A stretch of DNA of 64,000 nucleotides from Oscillospiraceae bacterium (GTDB lineage: Bacteria > Bacillota > Clostridia > Oscillospirales > Oscillospiraceae), in assembly GCA_021202845.1 (NCBI GenBank), contig JAJQCF010000009.1, positions 1 through 64,000 of the forward strand, written 5' to 3'. This document shows positions 16,901 to 25,445 of the stretch, in pieces (within the stretch, counting starts at the first letter, position 1; each line of letters begins with the position of its first letter). The position numbers were made by a program, and so were the translations under genes. The notes under the pieces are model-generated. The model was not told where the DNA came from. It was given only the letters and a program-made list of their open reading frames with translations, and did not search any database.

Positions 16901-19900
16901 GACATCGACCCCATTGCCATCCGTGAGCATTTGGAAAGCGGAGAATCCAGCCGTTTTGTCGAACAGGTTATGGCCGATGTGGAGCGTATTGCTGCGCAGG
17001 ATACTTCCATAGAGGACGCTGCACCAAGAGCGGAAATAGGCCGTGACCCATTAGCTCCTGCTTATCATGTGGGTGATACCGTTTATCTGGATGGAAAGCC
17101 ATTTACAATCACGGAGCTGCGGGAGTTCAGTGTCCAGCTCAATGACCCATCTCTGCGTTACCCCATCGCCAGAGCGGAAAGCCGCGAAAACTTTGAGCGC
17201 CTGCTGCGACAGGACGAGCGCAACAGTGCCATTGTAAATTATTTGCCTGCCAATCTGCAAACGGCAGACGTGGATTTGCAGGAGGTGCTTACCGCAGATA
17301 ACGGGCTGCTTACGCAGGAGGAAAAGGATACTGCCTCCGCTTGGATTCGCGCCGGTGAAGGAAATGCCAAAATTGCTGAGCTTCTATGCGGCATGACAGT
17401 GGGGCGTACTGAAACGATGGTGCTGGAAACCGGTGAACAGGCGGACTACTTTGCTTCCGCCAACGACGTCCGTGTTGAAATACTGGATGCCGAGGGAAAC
17501 AAAAAAGCCGACACGGCGGCGCTCTGGGTCGAGATTGCAGAGATTGTCCGCGCCATGTACCAGCAGGAACGGGGCGGCTATTCCCATACGTCTGTCAGCC
17601 GAGAAACTGAATCACAGCCTTTCCCAGATGAGCCGATACCATCAGTGGGAGTGCCCAACGAGCCGTTGATACGAACAGAACCAGCGGCGTTCTACCCCGC
17701 CGAGCAGAATCATCTGCCCTATGACATTGAAATCCAGACGCTGCGCATAGATGAGCCGGAACAGAAACAGCCGCCGCAAAACTTCCGCATCACAGACGAC
17801 AACTTGGGCGTGGGCGGCGCAAAGGCTAAGTTCCGCATGAACATGGACACCATCAACCTTCTGAAAGAGTTGGAGCTTGACGGCAGGCAGGCGACGCCGG
17901 ATGAACAGGAAATTCTTTCGCGCTATGTGGGCTGGGGCGGCCTGCCTGATGCCTTTGACGAGAGCAAAGAGAATTGGAAAAGCGAATTTGCCGAGCTGTC
18001 CGCTGCACTCTCCCCGGAGGAGTACGCTGCCGCCAGAGCGTCTACCCTCAACGCCCACTACACCAGCCCCACGGTGATTCGCGCTATCTATGACGCGGTG
18101 GAGAACATGGGATTTCAGACCGGCAACATCCTCGAACCCAGTATGGGCGTGGGAAACTTCTTCGGTCTGCTTCCCGACAACATGGCGGGAAGTAAGCTCT
18201 ACGGCGTGGAATTGGATTCTCTTACCGGCAGAATTGCGAAGCAGCTCTACCCCAACGCGGACATCACCGTGGCCGGCTTTGAAACCACGGACCGGCGGGA
18301 CTTTTTTGACCTTGCCGTGGGCAACGTCCCCTTTGGCGATTATAAGGTCAATGACCGCGCCTACAATAAGCTCGGTTTTTCTATTCACAATTACTTTTTT
18401 GCCAAAACCTTAGACCAGGTGCGTCCCGGCGGTGTTATCGCCTTTGTCACCTCTCGCTACACGCTGGACGCCAAAGACCCCACCGTGCGCAAATATCTTG
18501 CGCAGCGGGCGGAGCTGCTGGGTGCCATCCGTCTGCCCAACAATGCGTTCAAGGCCAACGCCGGTACGGATGTGGTGTCGGACATCATCTTCCTGCAAAA
18601 GAAGGATTCCCCGTCCGTTGACGAGCCGGATTGGGTACATCTTGGGCAGAATGAGGACGGCTTTGCCATTAACAGCTACTTCATCGACCACCCTGAAATG
18701 GTGCTGGGTCAGCAAACATCAGAAAGCACACAGTACGGCAGGCAGGACTTTACCGTAGCGCCCATTGAAGGGGCTGACCTTGCCGACCAACTCCGTGAGG
18801 CTGTTCAGCATATTCACGGCACCTATCTGGAAGCCGAGCTGCCGGACGTGGGCGAGGCGGAAGCGGTCAGCGATTCCATTCCCGCCGACCCAGACGTGAA
18901 GAACTACAGCTATACCGTAGTCAATGGCGAGATATATTTTCGGGAAAACAGCATTATGGTGAAGCCCAGCCTGAACGCCACCGCAAAAGAGCGCGTCAAA
19001 GGCATGTTAGAGCTGCGGGAATGCGTGAATCGGCTCATCAGTCAGCAGATGGACGGATTTGTTTCGGATGCGGCCATTCAGCAAACACAGACAGAACTGA
19101 ATACGCTTTACGACAGCTTCACCGCCCAATATGGACGTATCAACGACCGCGGAAACAAGCTGGCCTTTGCCGACGATTCCTCTTACTATCTGCTCTGCTC
19201 CTTGGAAGTCTACGATGATGACGGCAATTTTGAACGTAAGGCAGATATGTTCACCAAACGCACTATCAAGCCCCATGAGGTCGTGACCAGCGTGGACACA
19301 GCCTCGGAAGCTCTCGCTCTCTCCATCTCGGAGAAAGCCCACGTAGATTTTTCATATATGTCCCAGCTCACCGGCAAGGACGAAGCCACACTTATTTCCG
19401 AGCTGCGCGGCGTCGTGTTCCACGACCCCGTTCGGAATGAATGGCAGACTGCTGATGAATACCTCTCCGGCAACGTGCGCCAGAAATTAAGTGACGCCGA
19501 GTTTCGTGTAGAACGAGGCTTTAAGGATTACCGCATCAATGTGGAAGCACTCAAGGCAGCCCAACCCAAGGACTTGGACGCTTCCGAAATAGAGGTTCGT
19601 CTTGGCGCTACTTGGATAGATAAGAAGTATATCCAGCAATTCATGGAGGAGATGCTGGAGACACCCTACTATCTGCGAGGCGGTATTCGGGTTAACTTTG
19701 CGGCCTACACCGGCGAATGGAACATTACAGGGAAAAGCAGGATACCCTCCAGCGATGTAAACGCATATATGACCTACGGTACCGAGCGCGCCAGCGCTTA
19801 TCGCATTTTAGAGGATACGCTGAATCTCCGTGATGTCCGTATCTATGACACTGTACATGATTCGGACGGCAGAGAGAAGCGCGTCCTCAACAGCAAGGAA

Positions 19901-22690
19901 ACGACGCTGGCACAGCAAAAGCAGCAGGTTATAAAGGACGCTTTCAGGGATTGGCTCTGGAAAGACCCTGAACGGCGGCAGACATTGGTGGCACAGTACA
20001 ACAAACAGTTCAACTCCACCCGTCCCCGTGAGTACGACGGCAGCCACATTACCTTTGGCGGTATCAACCCTGAGATTACCCTGCGGGAGCATCAGCTGAA
20101 CGCCGTCGCCCATGTACTCTACGGCGGCAACACACTGCTGGCACACGAAGTGGGTGCCGGCAAGACCTTTGAAATGGTGGCGGCGGCGATGGAGAGTAAA
20201 CGGCTGGGGCTGTGCCAAAAGTCCCTGTTCGCAGTTCCCAACCATTTGACGGAGCAGTGGGCCTCGGAGTTCCTGCGCCTCTATCCTTCCGCAAATATCC
20301 TCGTGGCGACCAAAAAGGACTTTGAAACACACAACCGCAAGAAGTTCTGTGCCCGTATTGCCACCGGCGACTACGATGCCGTTATTATTGGTCACAGCCA
20401 ATTTGAGCGTATTCCTATTTCCCGTGAACGGCAGGAGCAGCTTTTGCAGGAGCAAATCGGCGAAATTGAGGAGGGCTTGATGGAGCTGAAAAGCAGCCGT
20501 GCGGAGCGTTTTACAATTAAGCAACTGGAGCGCACTAAAAAGGGCCTGGAGGCACGGCTGGAAAAGCTGATGGCCAATGACCGCAAGGATGATGTGATTA
20601 CATTTGAACAGCTCGGCGTGGACAGGCTCTTTGTGGACGAGGCGCACAATTACAAAAATTTGTTCCTCTATACAAAAATGCGCAACGTGGCGGGGTTATC
20701 CACCAGTGATGCGCAGAAGTCCTCGGATATGCTCTTGAAGTGCCGGTATCTGGACGAAATCACCGACAGCAAGGGAGTTGTTTTTGCTACGGGTACGCCC
20801 GTATCAAATAGTATGACGGAGCTGTACACCATGCAGCGGTACCTCCAGCACAACACCATTCAGCAACAGGGGCTGGCTCATTTCGACAGCTGGGCGTCAG
20901 TCTTTGGTGAAACTCAGACGGCCATAGAATTGGCTCCCGAAGGGACAGGCTACCGAGCGAGGACGCGGTTTTCCAAGTTCTTTAACCTCCCTGAGTTAAT
21001 GACCCTGTTCAAAGAGGTCGCGGACATCAAGACCGCCGACCAGCTCGATTTGCCCACACCTACACCCGTCTATCACAACGAAGTAGCGAAGCCTACCGCG
21101 ATTCAGCAGGAAATGGTACAGCAGCTCTCTGAACGTGCCTCGGAGGTACACGCCGGAAAGGTGGATGCCAGCGCCGATAATATGCTAAAGATAACCAGCG
21201 ACGGCCGCAAGCTGGGCCTTGACCAGCGGGTCATTAACCCCGACCTACCTGACGACCCAAACAGCAAGGTAAATATGTGCGTCAATAACATCGTGAGGAT
21301 TTGGGAGGAAGGACAGGCGGACAAGCTGACCCAGCTTGTGTTCTGCGATATATCTACGCCCAAAAGCGCGCCGTCGAAAAAAGCGGCTAAAGCTGTGGAC
21401 AGTCCGGAGCTTCATGCACTGGAACAGCTCACGGAGGACGCTGCCCTGGAAAAGCCCTTCTCCATCTATGACGACATTCGAGAAAAGCTGGTGGCGCGGG
21501 GTATTCCACGGGAGCAGGTAGCCTTTATCCATGAGGCTAACACGGAGGTGCGGAAAAAAGAACTGTTCGCAAAGGTGCGCAGCGGGCAGGTGCGCGTCCT
21601 GATGGGCAGCACCTTCAAGATGGGAGCCGGTATGAACGTGCAGGACAGGCTCATTGCGCTCCATGACCTCGACTGTCCGTGGAGGCCGGGTGATTTGGAG
21701 CAGCGCAGCGGGCGCATTATCCGACAGGGCAACAGAAATGAGCAGGTACACATCTATCGCTACGTCACAGAGGGGACATTTGATTCGTACCTCTGGCAGA
21801 CCGTAGAAAACAAGCAGAAGTTCATCTCACAAATCATGACCAGCAAAAGCCCAGTCCGCTCCTGCGAGGACATCGACGAAACGGCGCTCAGCTATGCGGA
21901 AATAAAGGCGCTGTGCGCCGGCGACAGCCGTATTAAAGAGAAGATGGACTTGGACATAGATGTGTCCCGCCTGCGGCTGATGAAGGCCAATCACCAGAGC
22001 CAGCAGTATCGTCTGGAGGACGATTTGCTCAAGCGCTTTCCCGAACAGGTGGAGGAAAATAAGGGCTTTATCGCGGGATTCGAGGCGGACATGGCGACGC
22101 TGGCCGAACACCCATGCCCGGAGGAAGGCTTTGTTGGCATGGAGGTCAAAAGCGACCTCCTGACTGACAAGGACAACGCCGGAGCCGCGCTGCTGGAAGC
22201 CTTTAAGGACGCAAAGGGGATGGAGCCGGTTCCGATAGGAAGCTACCGCGGATTTTCCATGAGCCTGACCGTGGAGAATTTCGGCCAGGATTTTATGCTG
22301 ACGCTCAAGGGGCAGATGAGACACAGGGTCACGCTGGGCAAGGACGCCAGAGGCAACCTAACCCGAATTGAAAACGCCTTGGCCGGTATCCCCAATCGGC
22401 TGAAAACCGTGCAGGATAGGCTGGACAATCTCTATAAGCAGATAGAGAATGCCAAAGCGGAGTTAGGCAAACCGTTTCCTCAAGAGGAAGAACTGCGAGT
22501 GAAATCCGCACGTTTGGCGGAGCTAAACGCCGAGCTGAACATTGATGATAAGTCCCCCATAGAGCGCTTGACGGAGCAGCCCATGCCGAAACAGGCAGGC
22601 CGCCCCTCCGTGCTGGCGAAGCTCAAGCAGCCTCTGCTGGAACAGCGGGGAACGCCAAAGGAAACAAAACATCAGGAAATGGAGCGTTAG
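13955..22690 (+). CDS. Giant SNF2-type helicase / N6-methylase-like fusion with MutS-I-like domain
   Basis: This is one uninterrupted frame of 2911 residues. The N-terminal domain (YKYPFNEQLMIYAQRPEATAC) is ArdC-related. A Gly/Pro/Asp-rich linker at about 260-375 is also read as tnpV in the +1 frame. QLSLF at 390-394 is a perfect sliding-clamp motif. Three copies of a module ending in a W..A..RI..LI pattern follow, and between copies two and three lies a MutS domain I-like segment (about 767-846, with VGDFFELYGEDA). A gamma-like methylase region follows at about 1385-1530, where the catalytic NPPY is replaced by NVPF. The SF2 motor has Walker A GAGKT near 2068, DEAH at 2228-2231 and a C-terminal QRSGRIIRQGN box. 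The tail carries PSVLAKLKQPL. It probably processes or protects element DNA. The ribosome-binding site GGGGAGG (13943-13949) fixes ATG 13955. Confidence 0.92.
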   Translation: MPSKVQAYTQLADDTARQITGSYAAWTGFLTTAARLYKYPFNEQLMIYAQRPEATACAEYDFWNQRMGRYVRRGSKGIALIDGTGSRPRVRYVFDVADTGGRENSRIVNLWELREEHTGVVSAMLESNYNGNARNGLSEQLEQAAAQLAQEYWNNHKRDIIGIVDDSFLEEYDEFNIGAAFRSAATVSITYTLMSRCNLKPENYLEHEDFLSIFDFNTPDTVAALGTAVSEISGQVLRQIEITVKKYEREHRAERTAQHDERIDLHPERGLSDSQPDHSGDRPTHREVREDAAEVSSGASPHSVEPPDSQREAVPAPAGDRPGGGEPVGADDAGAGESGGRDGGVESQRPHEMGGLDEHLQGAGGGSNPPRADYELNPTPDSAPAPQAVQLSLFPSEDEQIEYIQQAESISPSAFSMSIPQEDIDHILRMDGNTDNARMMIATEFAKGKAAEEISAFLQNTFHGGNGIVTDNGRYAVWYAEDGIHIANGDAARYLSSAKVVSWTEAAERIEQLLEQGDYVTNVELAEASEHERIQLANKLWYLRQDFSEEAIEQGFMPSMADLRGGGFPAETAALAAALADPASRDALTSEYREFLTAHAENPRLLRFNYHGLEDLRTGLDELSLPRREFHTEMSALPESRRFISEDEIAAALSDGSTTEGSKGRIYNYFQQPHTLKEQADFLKNEYGTGGRSHAVSRASYSGENHSSKGIKLQKQACPEVQLTWNQVAKRIADLIRKDRYLTPEEKEQLAQHQEQSTDRGNGYEAYNAIKETHPDDLVLFQVGDFFELYGEDAKTASAALGLNLTTREIPNVGRVQLCGFPANTLERYVEKLREKYGVVIAAVDEQTQERRVYSMRSNGHEEEFGTDDSRTLGTDSVPISDVSDQHRAITQADIDDALRAWNGDMDSKRAVVRYMEAHARDKDTAAWLSREYGGDENKNLFISRAGSSDSVEVSWTKVQRRIAQLIQNDEFYTDAERDNFEDIDPIAIREHLESGESSRFVEQVMADVERIAAQDTSIEDAAPRAEIGRDPLAPAYHVGDTVYLDGKPFTITELREFSVQLNDPSLRYPIARAESRENFERLLRQDERNSAIVNYLPANLQTADVDLQEVLTADNGLLTQEEKDTASAWIRAGEGNAKIAELLCGMTVGRTETMVLETGEQADYFASANDVRVEILDAEGNKKADTAALWVEIAEIVRAMYQQERGGYSHTSVSRETESQPFPDEPIPSVGVPNEPLIRTEPAAFYPAEQNHLPYDIEIQTLRIDEPEQKQPPQNFRITDDNLGVGGAKAKFRMNMDTINLLKELELDGRQATPDEQEILSRYVGWGGLPDAFDESKENWKSEFAELSAALSPEEYAAARASTLNAHYTSPTVIRAIYDAVENMGFQTGNILEPSMGVGNFFGLLPDNMAGSKLYGVELDSLTGRIAKQLYPNADITVAGFETTDRRDFFDLAVGNVPFGDYKVNDRAYNKLGFSIHNYFFAKTLDQVRPGGVIAFVTSRYTLDAKDPTVRKYLAQRAELLGAIRLPNNAFKANAGTDVVSDIIFLQKKDSPSVDEPDWVHLGQNEDGFAINSYFIDHPEMVLGQQTSESTQYGRQDFTVAPIEGADLADQLREAVQHIHGTYLEAELPDVGEAEAVSDSIPADPDVKNYSYTVVNGEIYFRENSIMVKPSLNATAKERVKGMLELRECVNRLISQQMDGFVSDAAIQQTQTELNTLYDSFTAQYGRINDRGNKLAFADDSSYYLLCSLEVYDDDGNFERKADMFTKRTIKPHEVVTSVDTASEALALSISEKAHVDFSYMSQLTGKDEATLISELRGVVFHDPVRNEWQTADEYLSGNVRQKLSDAEFRVERGFKDYRINVEALKAAQPKDLDASEIEVRLGATWIDKKYIQQFMEEMLETPYYLRGGIRVNFAAYTGEWNITGKSRIPSSDVNAYMTYGTERASAYRILEDTLNLRDVRIYDTVHDSDGREKRVLNSKETTLAQQKQQVIKDAFRDWLWKDPERRQTLVAQYNKQFNSTRPREYDGSHITFGGINPEITLREHQLNAVAHVLYGGNTLLAHEVGAGKTFEMVAAAMESKRLGLCQKSLFAVPNHLTEQWASEFLRLYPSANILVATKKDFETHNRKKFCARIATGDYDAVIIGHSQFERIPISRERQEQLLQEQIGEIEEGLMELKSSRAERFTIKQLERTKKGLEARLEKLMANDRKDDVITFEQLGVDRLFVDEAHNYKNLFLYTKMRNVAGLSTSDAQKSSDMLLKCRYLDEITDSKGVVFATGTPVSNSMTELYTMQRYLQHNTIQQQGLAHFDSWASVFGETQTAIELAPEGTGYRARTRFSKFFNLPELMTLFKEVADIKTADQLDLPTPTPVYHNEVAKPTAIQQEMVQQLSERASEVHAGKVDASADNMLKITSDGRKLGLDQRVINPDLPDDPNSKVNMCVNNIVRIWEEGQADKLTQLVFCDISTPKSAPSKKAAKAVDSPELHALEQLTEDAALEKPFSIYDDIREKLVARGIPREQVAFIHEANTEVRKKELFAKVRSGQVRVLMGSTFKMGAGMNVQDRLIALHDLDCPWRPGDLEQRSGRIIRQGNRNEQVHIYRYVTEGTFDSYLWQTVENKQKFISQIMTSKSPVRSCEDIDETALSYAEIKALCAGDSRIKEKMDLDIDVSRLRLMKANHQSQQYRLEDDLLKRFPEQVEENKGFIAGFEADMATLAEHPCPEEGFVGMEVKSDLLTDKDNAGAALLEAFKDAKGMEPVPIGSYRGFSMSLTVENFGQDFMLTLKGQMRHRVTLGKDARGNLTRIENALAGIPNRLKTVQDRLDNLYKQIENAKAELGKPFPQEEELRVKSARLAELNAELNIDDKSPIERLTEQPMPKQAGRPSVLAKLKQPLLEQRGTPKETKHQEMER
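14730..15083 (+). CDS. tnpV: TnpV family protein, nested in another frame of the SNF2 gene
   Basis: This 117-residue protein is encoded entirely within the SNF2 gene, in the +1 frame. It matches the TnpV family along its length: start MTNELTYTRNGDYLIP, then PIGKYGRMRQKYLQEHRP, then EALKASDPMKWVGLMNT and a terminal AEEVILHELI. The ATG at 14730 is preceded by AAAGGA about ten bases upstream. The SNF2 frame runs through without a stop, so both products can be made from the same DNA. The SNF2 side encodes only a low-complexity Gly/Pro/Asp/Arg linker here, which is what an overprinted frame would give. TnpV's role in transposon biology is not known. Confidence 0.85.
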   Translation: MTNELTYTRNGDYLIPNLTIQETDQPIGKYGRMRQKYLQEHRPILWNRLILSEKLYPHLLEIDQAAESRLEQMMPELAKAAGATEALKASDPMKWVGLMNTCKAQAEEVILHELIMN

Positions 22691-22717
22691 GCTCCAACCA
22701 AGAGGAGGGATTGCATT

Positions 22718-23539
22718 TTGAATACCAATGTTGAAAAACTGAACGCCCAGCTTTATGACAAGCTGGCCTCAGAGCAGGAAACTTATCGCGGGTGGCTGCT
22801 GTCGCAGTCACCGGAGGAGATTTTGAATCATACCTACGAATACACAATGCGCGAGGACATTCTGATGTCCGTTGAAACAAATAATCTGACCGCACCACAA
22901 GCTGAGGCACTGCTTGCTTCTCCCGACGCCCTTTCAGCCTTGTTCCATGCTTTTGCGGATATAGAAACTGACCACATGGATATTGTTCGGAACTGCGTGG
23001 TGAACCACGCCAATGACCTGCTCCGCCAACGGGAGGAACTGTCGAATACTCCTGTTTACCTGGAGAGCGGAGAATATGCGCGGGAACACGGTGAACTGGA
23101 GATGTACCGCGCTTCGTATAAGGCGAATATCGCCTGTAAGGAAGCGCTGACGGAAGCTGTCCGTGAAAATTATACGGGCAATCGCCTGAATACGGCGCTC
23201 ATCTACGATAATGCTGTCGAAAGATTTGGGCCGGAGCGTGTAAAGCTCGTTCTCGCCGCAACAATCCGGCACAAGGACTGGGACGAGCGCTTTTCTCGTG
23301 ACAACAGAGCTTGGGCGCAGACCGTGCCGATGGAGGTTTGCTTCGACTCAAGGGGAAATGACCACAGCGTCCATTATGTTGTAGACAGTCATTCTTCTTT
23401 GACAGATTTGTTCGTGAGCCATTTCCGCAGGGAGCAGGAAAAAGAACAGCCAAAGAAACAATCCGTTCTGAGCAAGCTGCAAAAACCGTTGCCGGAGCAG
23501 AAGCCGAAAACAGATAGGACGGTGAACCATGAACGATAA
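22718..23539 (+). CDS. DUF3848/DUF3849 domain protein
   Basis: This 273-residue protein is a two-part mobile-element protein. The first part (LYDKLASEQETYRGWLL...YEYTMREDIL) resembles DUF3848, and the second (NTALIYDNAVERFGPERVKLVLAATI...DERFSRDNRAWA) resembles DUF3849. It ends in SVLSKLQKPLPEQ, a tag also found at the ends of the ArdC-like and SNF2 proteins. The start is TTG 22718 with GAGGAGGG nine bases upstream. It overlaps mobC by 11 bases. Function is unknown; the coupling to mobC suggests a role during DNA processing or in the recipient. Confidence 0.88.
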   Translation: MNTNVEKLNAQLYDKLASEQETYRGWLLSQSPEEILNHTYEYTMREDILMSVETNNLTAPQAEALLASPDALSALFHAFADIETDHMDIVRNCVVNHANDLLRQREELSNTPVYLESGEYAREHGELEMYRASYKANIACKEALTEAVRENYTGNRLNTALIYDNAVERFGPERVKLVLAATIRHKDWDERFSRDNRAWAQTVPMEVCFDSRGNDHSVHYVVDSHSSLTDLFVSHFRREQEKEQPKKQSVLSKLQKPLPEQKPKTDRTVNHER

Positions 23540-23870
23540 TACCCGCAGGGGGCTTATGATAAAATTCAGAGCTACACCGGAGGAATATGCTTTAATTCAG
23601 AGGAAAGCAGAACTGGCAGGGATTACTTCCCTTAGTGCCTATCTCCGCAAGATGGCTATTGACGGCTACGTGATAAAATTGGAACTGCCGGAGCTGCGCG
23701 AAATGATTTCGCTGCTGCGGCGCTCCAGCAACAATCTCAATCAGATTGCCCGCCGCGTCAATTCGACAGGCCGTGTTTACACCGAGGACATGGCAGATAT
23801 AATGAATCAGCAGAGGGAGCTTTGGCAATGCGCCAAAGCTATTTTGAAGAAGCTGGCTTCAATAGCTTGA
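23529..23870 (+). CDS. mobC: MobC-type relaxosome accessory protein
   Basis: This 113-residue protein has an N-terminal ribbon-helix-helix-like segment (IKFRATPEEYALIQRKAELAGI TSLSAYLRKMA) and the family's LRRSSNNLNQIARRVNSTG motif. MobC proteins bind the transfer origin and help the relaxase nick it. It lies directly before the relaxase and overlaps the preceding gene by 11 bases. The arrangement mobC-relaxase is standard for Tn1549/CTn-type elements. Confidence 0.92.
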   Translation: MNDNTRRGLMIKFRATPEEYALIQRKAELAGITSLSAYLRKMAIDGYVIKLELPELREMISLLRRSSNNLNQIARRVNSTGRVYTEDMADIMNQQRELWQCAKAILKKLASIA

Positions 23871-23887
23871 ATTGAACGGTGTGGCCG

Positions 23888-25279
23888 GTGGCTACTACGA
23901 GAATTATTCCCATGCACGTTGGCAAGGGAAAAACGATAGCGCAAAGCCTCGGCGACAGGCTCGGCTACGGTAAAAATCCGAACAAGACGGAGGCGGGGAA
24001 ACTTATCTCCGCTTATGAATGTGACCCCGAAACCGCCGATGAGGAATTTCTGCTTTCAAAAAGCAGGTACAGCTTAATAACCGGCAGAGCGCAGGAGAAC
24101 GATGTGATTGCTTATCAGGTGCGGCAGTCTTTTAGGCCGGGTGAAGTCACGCCGGAGGAGGCTAACCGTATCGGATATGAGTTTGCCAAGCGTTTCACCA
24201 AAGGTCAGCACGCCTTTATTGTTTGTACGCACACGGATAAAAACCACATCCACAACCATGTGTATTGGAACTCAACAAGGCTGGACTGTACGGGCAAATT
24301 TCGGGATTTTCACCGCAGCGCAAAGGCAGTCAGGGAGCTGAGTGACCTGATTTGCATTGAGCACCGCCTGTCCGTTATTGAAAATCCGCAGCGGCACGGC
24401 ATGAGCTATAACCAATGGCTCGGAGGCAAGAAAAAACCGTCCCACCGTGAGGAGCTGCGCCTTTTGATAGATGAGGCTTTGGCTAAAAAACCTCACAGCA
24501 TGGATGCTCTGCTTGAGATGCTTAACACCTCCGGCTATGAGGTGAAACGAGGAAAAAACATTACCCTGATGAAAGCCGGACAGAAGAACATTCGGCTAAA
24601 TTCGCTGGGCGAGGGTTACACGGAAAAAGAGCTTTTAGCCGTCATCGTAGGAGCCGCAATTCACACTCCGAGGGCGAACCGTCGGCTGACCGCACCGAAA
24701 AGCGCACGGCTGATTACGGAGCTTGAGGAAAAGCTGAACGGCAGACATACGCAGTGGGATTCTGTTCAGATTCTGAAACAGATGGCTCAGTCCGTCCTCT
24801 ATGTCCAGCGGCACGACATTGAAAGCTACGATGAGTTAGCGGAAAAGTCCGCGGCTGCCGCGGCAAAGGTGAGCGAGTTATCCGAGACGATAAAGACTGC
24901 CGAAAAGCGGCTGGCTGAGATTGCTATTTTGAAAACGCATATCATTAACTACTCCAAGACCCGTGATGTATATGTCGGGTATAGAAAGGCCGGATACTCT
25001 AAAAAGTATCTTGCCGAGCATGAAGATGACATCATCATTCACAAGGCGGCCAAGAACGCCTTTGATGAGCTGGGGTTAAAGAAATTACCCACTGTCAAAA
25101 GCCTGAACGATGAGTACGCTAAGCTGCTGGCTCAGAAAAAGAGCGCCTATTCTGAATATGCCGAGGCGAAAAAAGGGATGCGTGACCTCCTGATTCACAA
25201 GGCCAACATTGCCTATATCCTTGGACTGGAGGAGCAGGAAAAAGACAAAATCCCCGTGCGGGAGCACGAGGAAAAATAG
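23888..25279 (+). CDS. Relaxase (HUH endonuclease, MobA/VirD2-like)
   Basis: This enzyme nicks the transfer origin and stays covalently bound to the 5' end during conjugation. The three-histidine HUH motif is clear: HTDKNHIHNH at residues 115-124. The likely catalytic tyrosine is Tyr27, in a YGKNPNKTE context. The C-terminal half is coiled-coil-like and ends with a charged tail. The GTG at 23888 gives the family start ATTRIIPMHVGKGKT and 463 residues; a GTG three codons upstream is possible. The ribosome-binding site is weak, consistent with coupling to mobC 17 bases upstream. A terminator follows at 25351. Confidence 0.93.
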   Translation: MATTRIIPMHVGKGKTIAQSLGDRLGYGKNPNKTEAGKLISAYECDPETADEEFLLSKSRYSLITGRAQENDVIAYQVRQSFRPGEVTPEEANRIGYEFAKRFTKGQHAFIVCTHTDKNHIHNHVYWNSTRLDCTGKFRDFHRSAKAVRELSDLICIEHRLSVIENPQRHGMSYNQWLGGKKKPSHREELRLLIDEALAKKPHSMDALLEMLNTSGYEVKRGKNITLMKAGQKNIRLNSLGEGYTEKELLAVIVGAAIHTPRANRRLTAPKSARLITELEEKLNGRHTQWDSVQILKQMAQSVLYVQRHDIESYDELAEKSAAAAAKVSELSETIKTAEKRLAEIAILKTHIINYSKTRDVYVGYRKAGYSKKYLAEHEDDIIIHKAAKNAFDELGLKKLPTVKSLNDEYAKLLAQKKSAYSEYAEAKKGMRDLLIHKANIAYILGLEEQEKDKIPVREHEEK

Positions 25280-25350
25280 CGTCGGCACGACGCGCAGCCA
25301 GCATGAAAATGCTGTTCACAGGGGTTTGGGGCAAGAGCACCAACAAGCAA

Positions 25351-25388
25351 AACGAGGAGCTTCCGCTTAGCCGGAAATTCCTCGTTTT
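25351..25388 (+). terminator. Strong terminator after the relaxase
   Basis: AACGAGGAGCTTCCG pairs with CGGAAATTCCTCGTT across CTTAGC and is followed by TTTT. It ends the conjugation operon. The A-rich left flank means it can also work for the converging Rpn gene. Between the relaxase stop and this site, 25326-25343 forms a second small hairpin (TTGGGGC/GCACCAA). Confidence 0.85.
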
Positions 25389-25445
25389 TTGCATTTGTGG
25401 CCACAGATGCCCCGCTTGCCCAAGTTTAACTCAGACTGGTTATAA

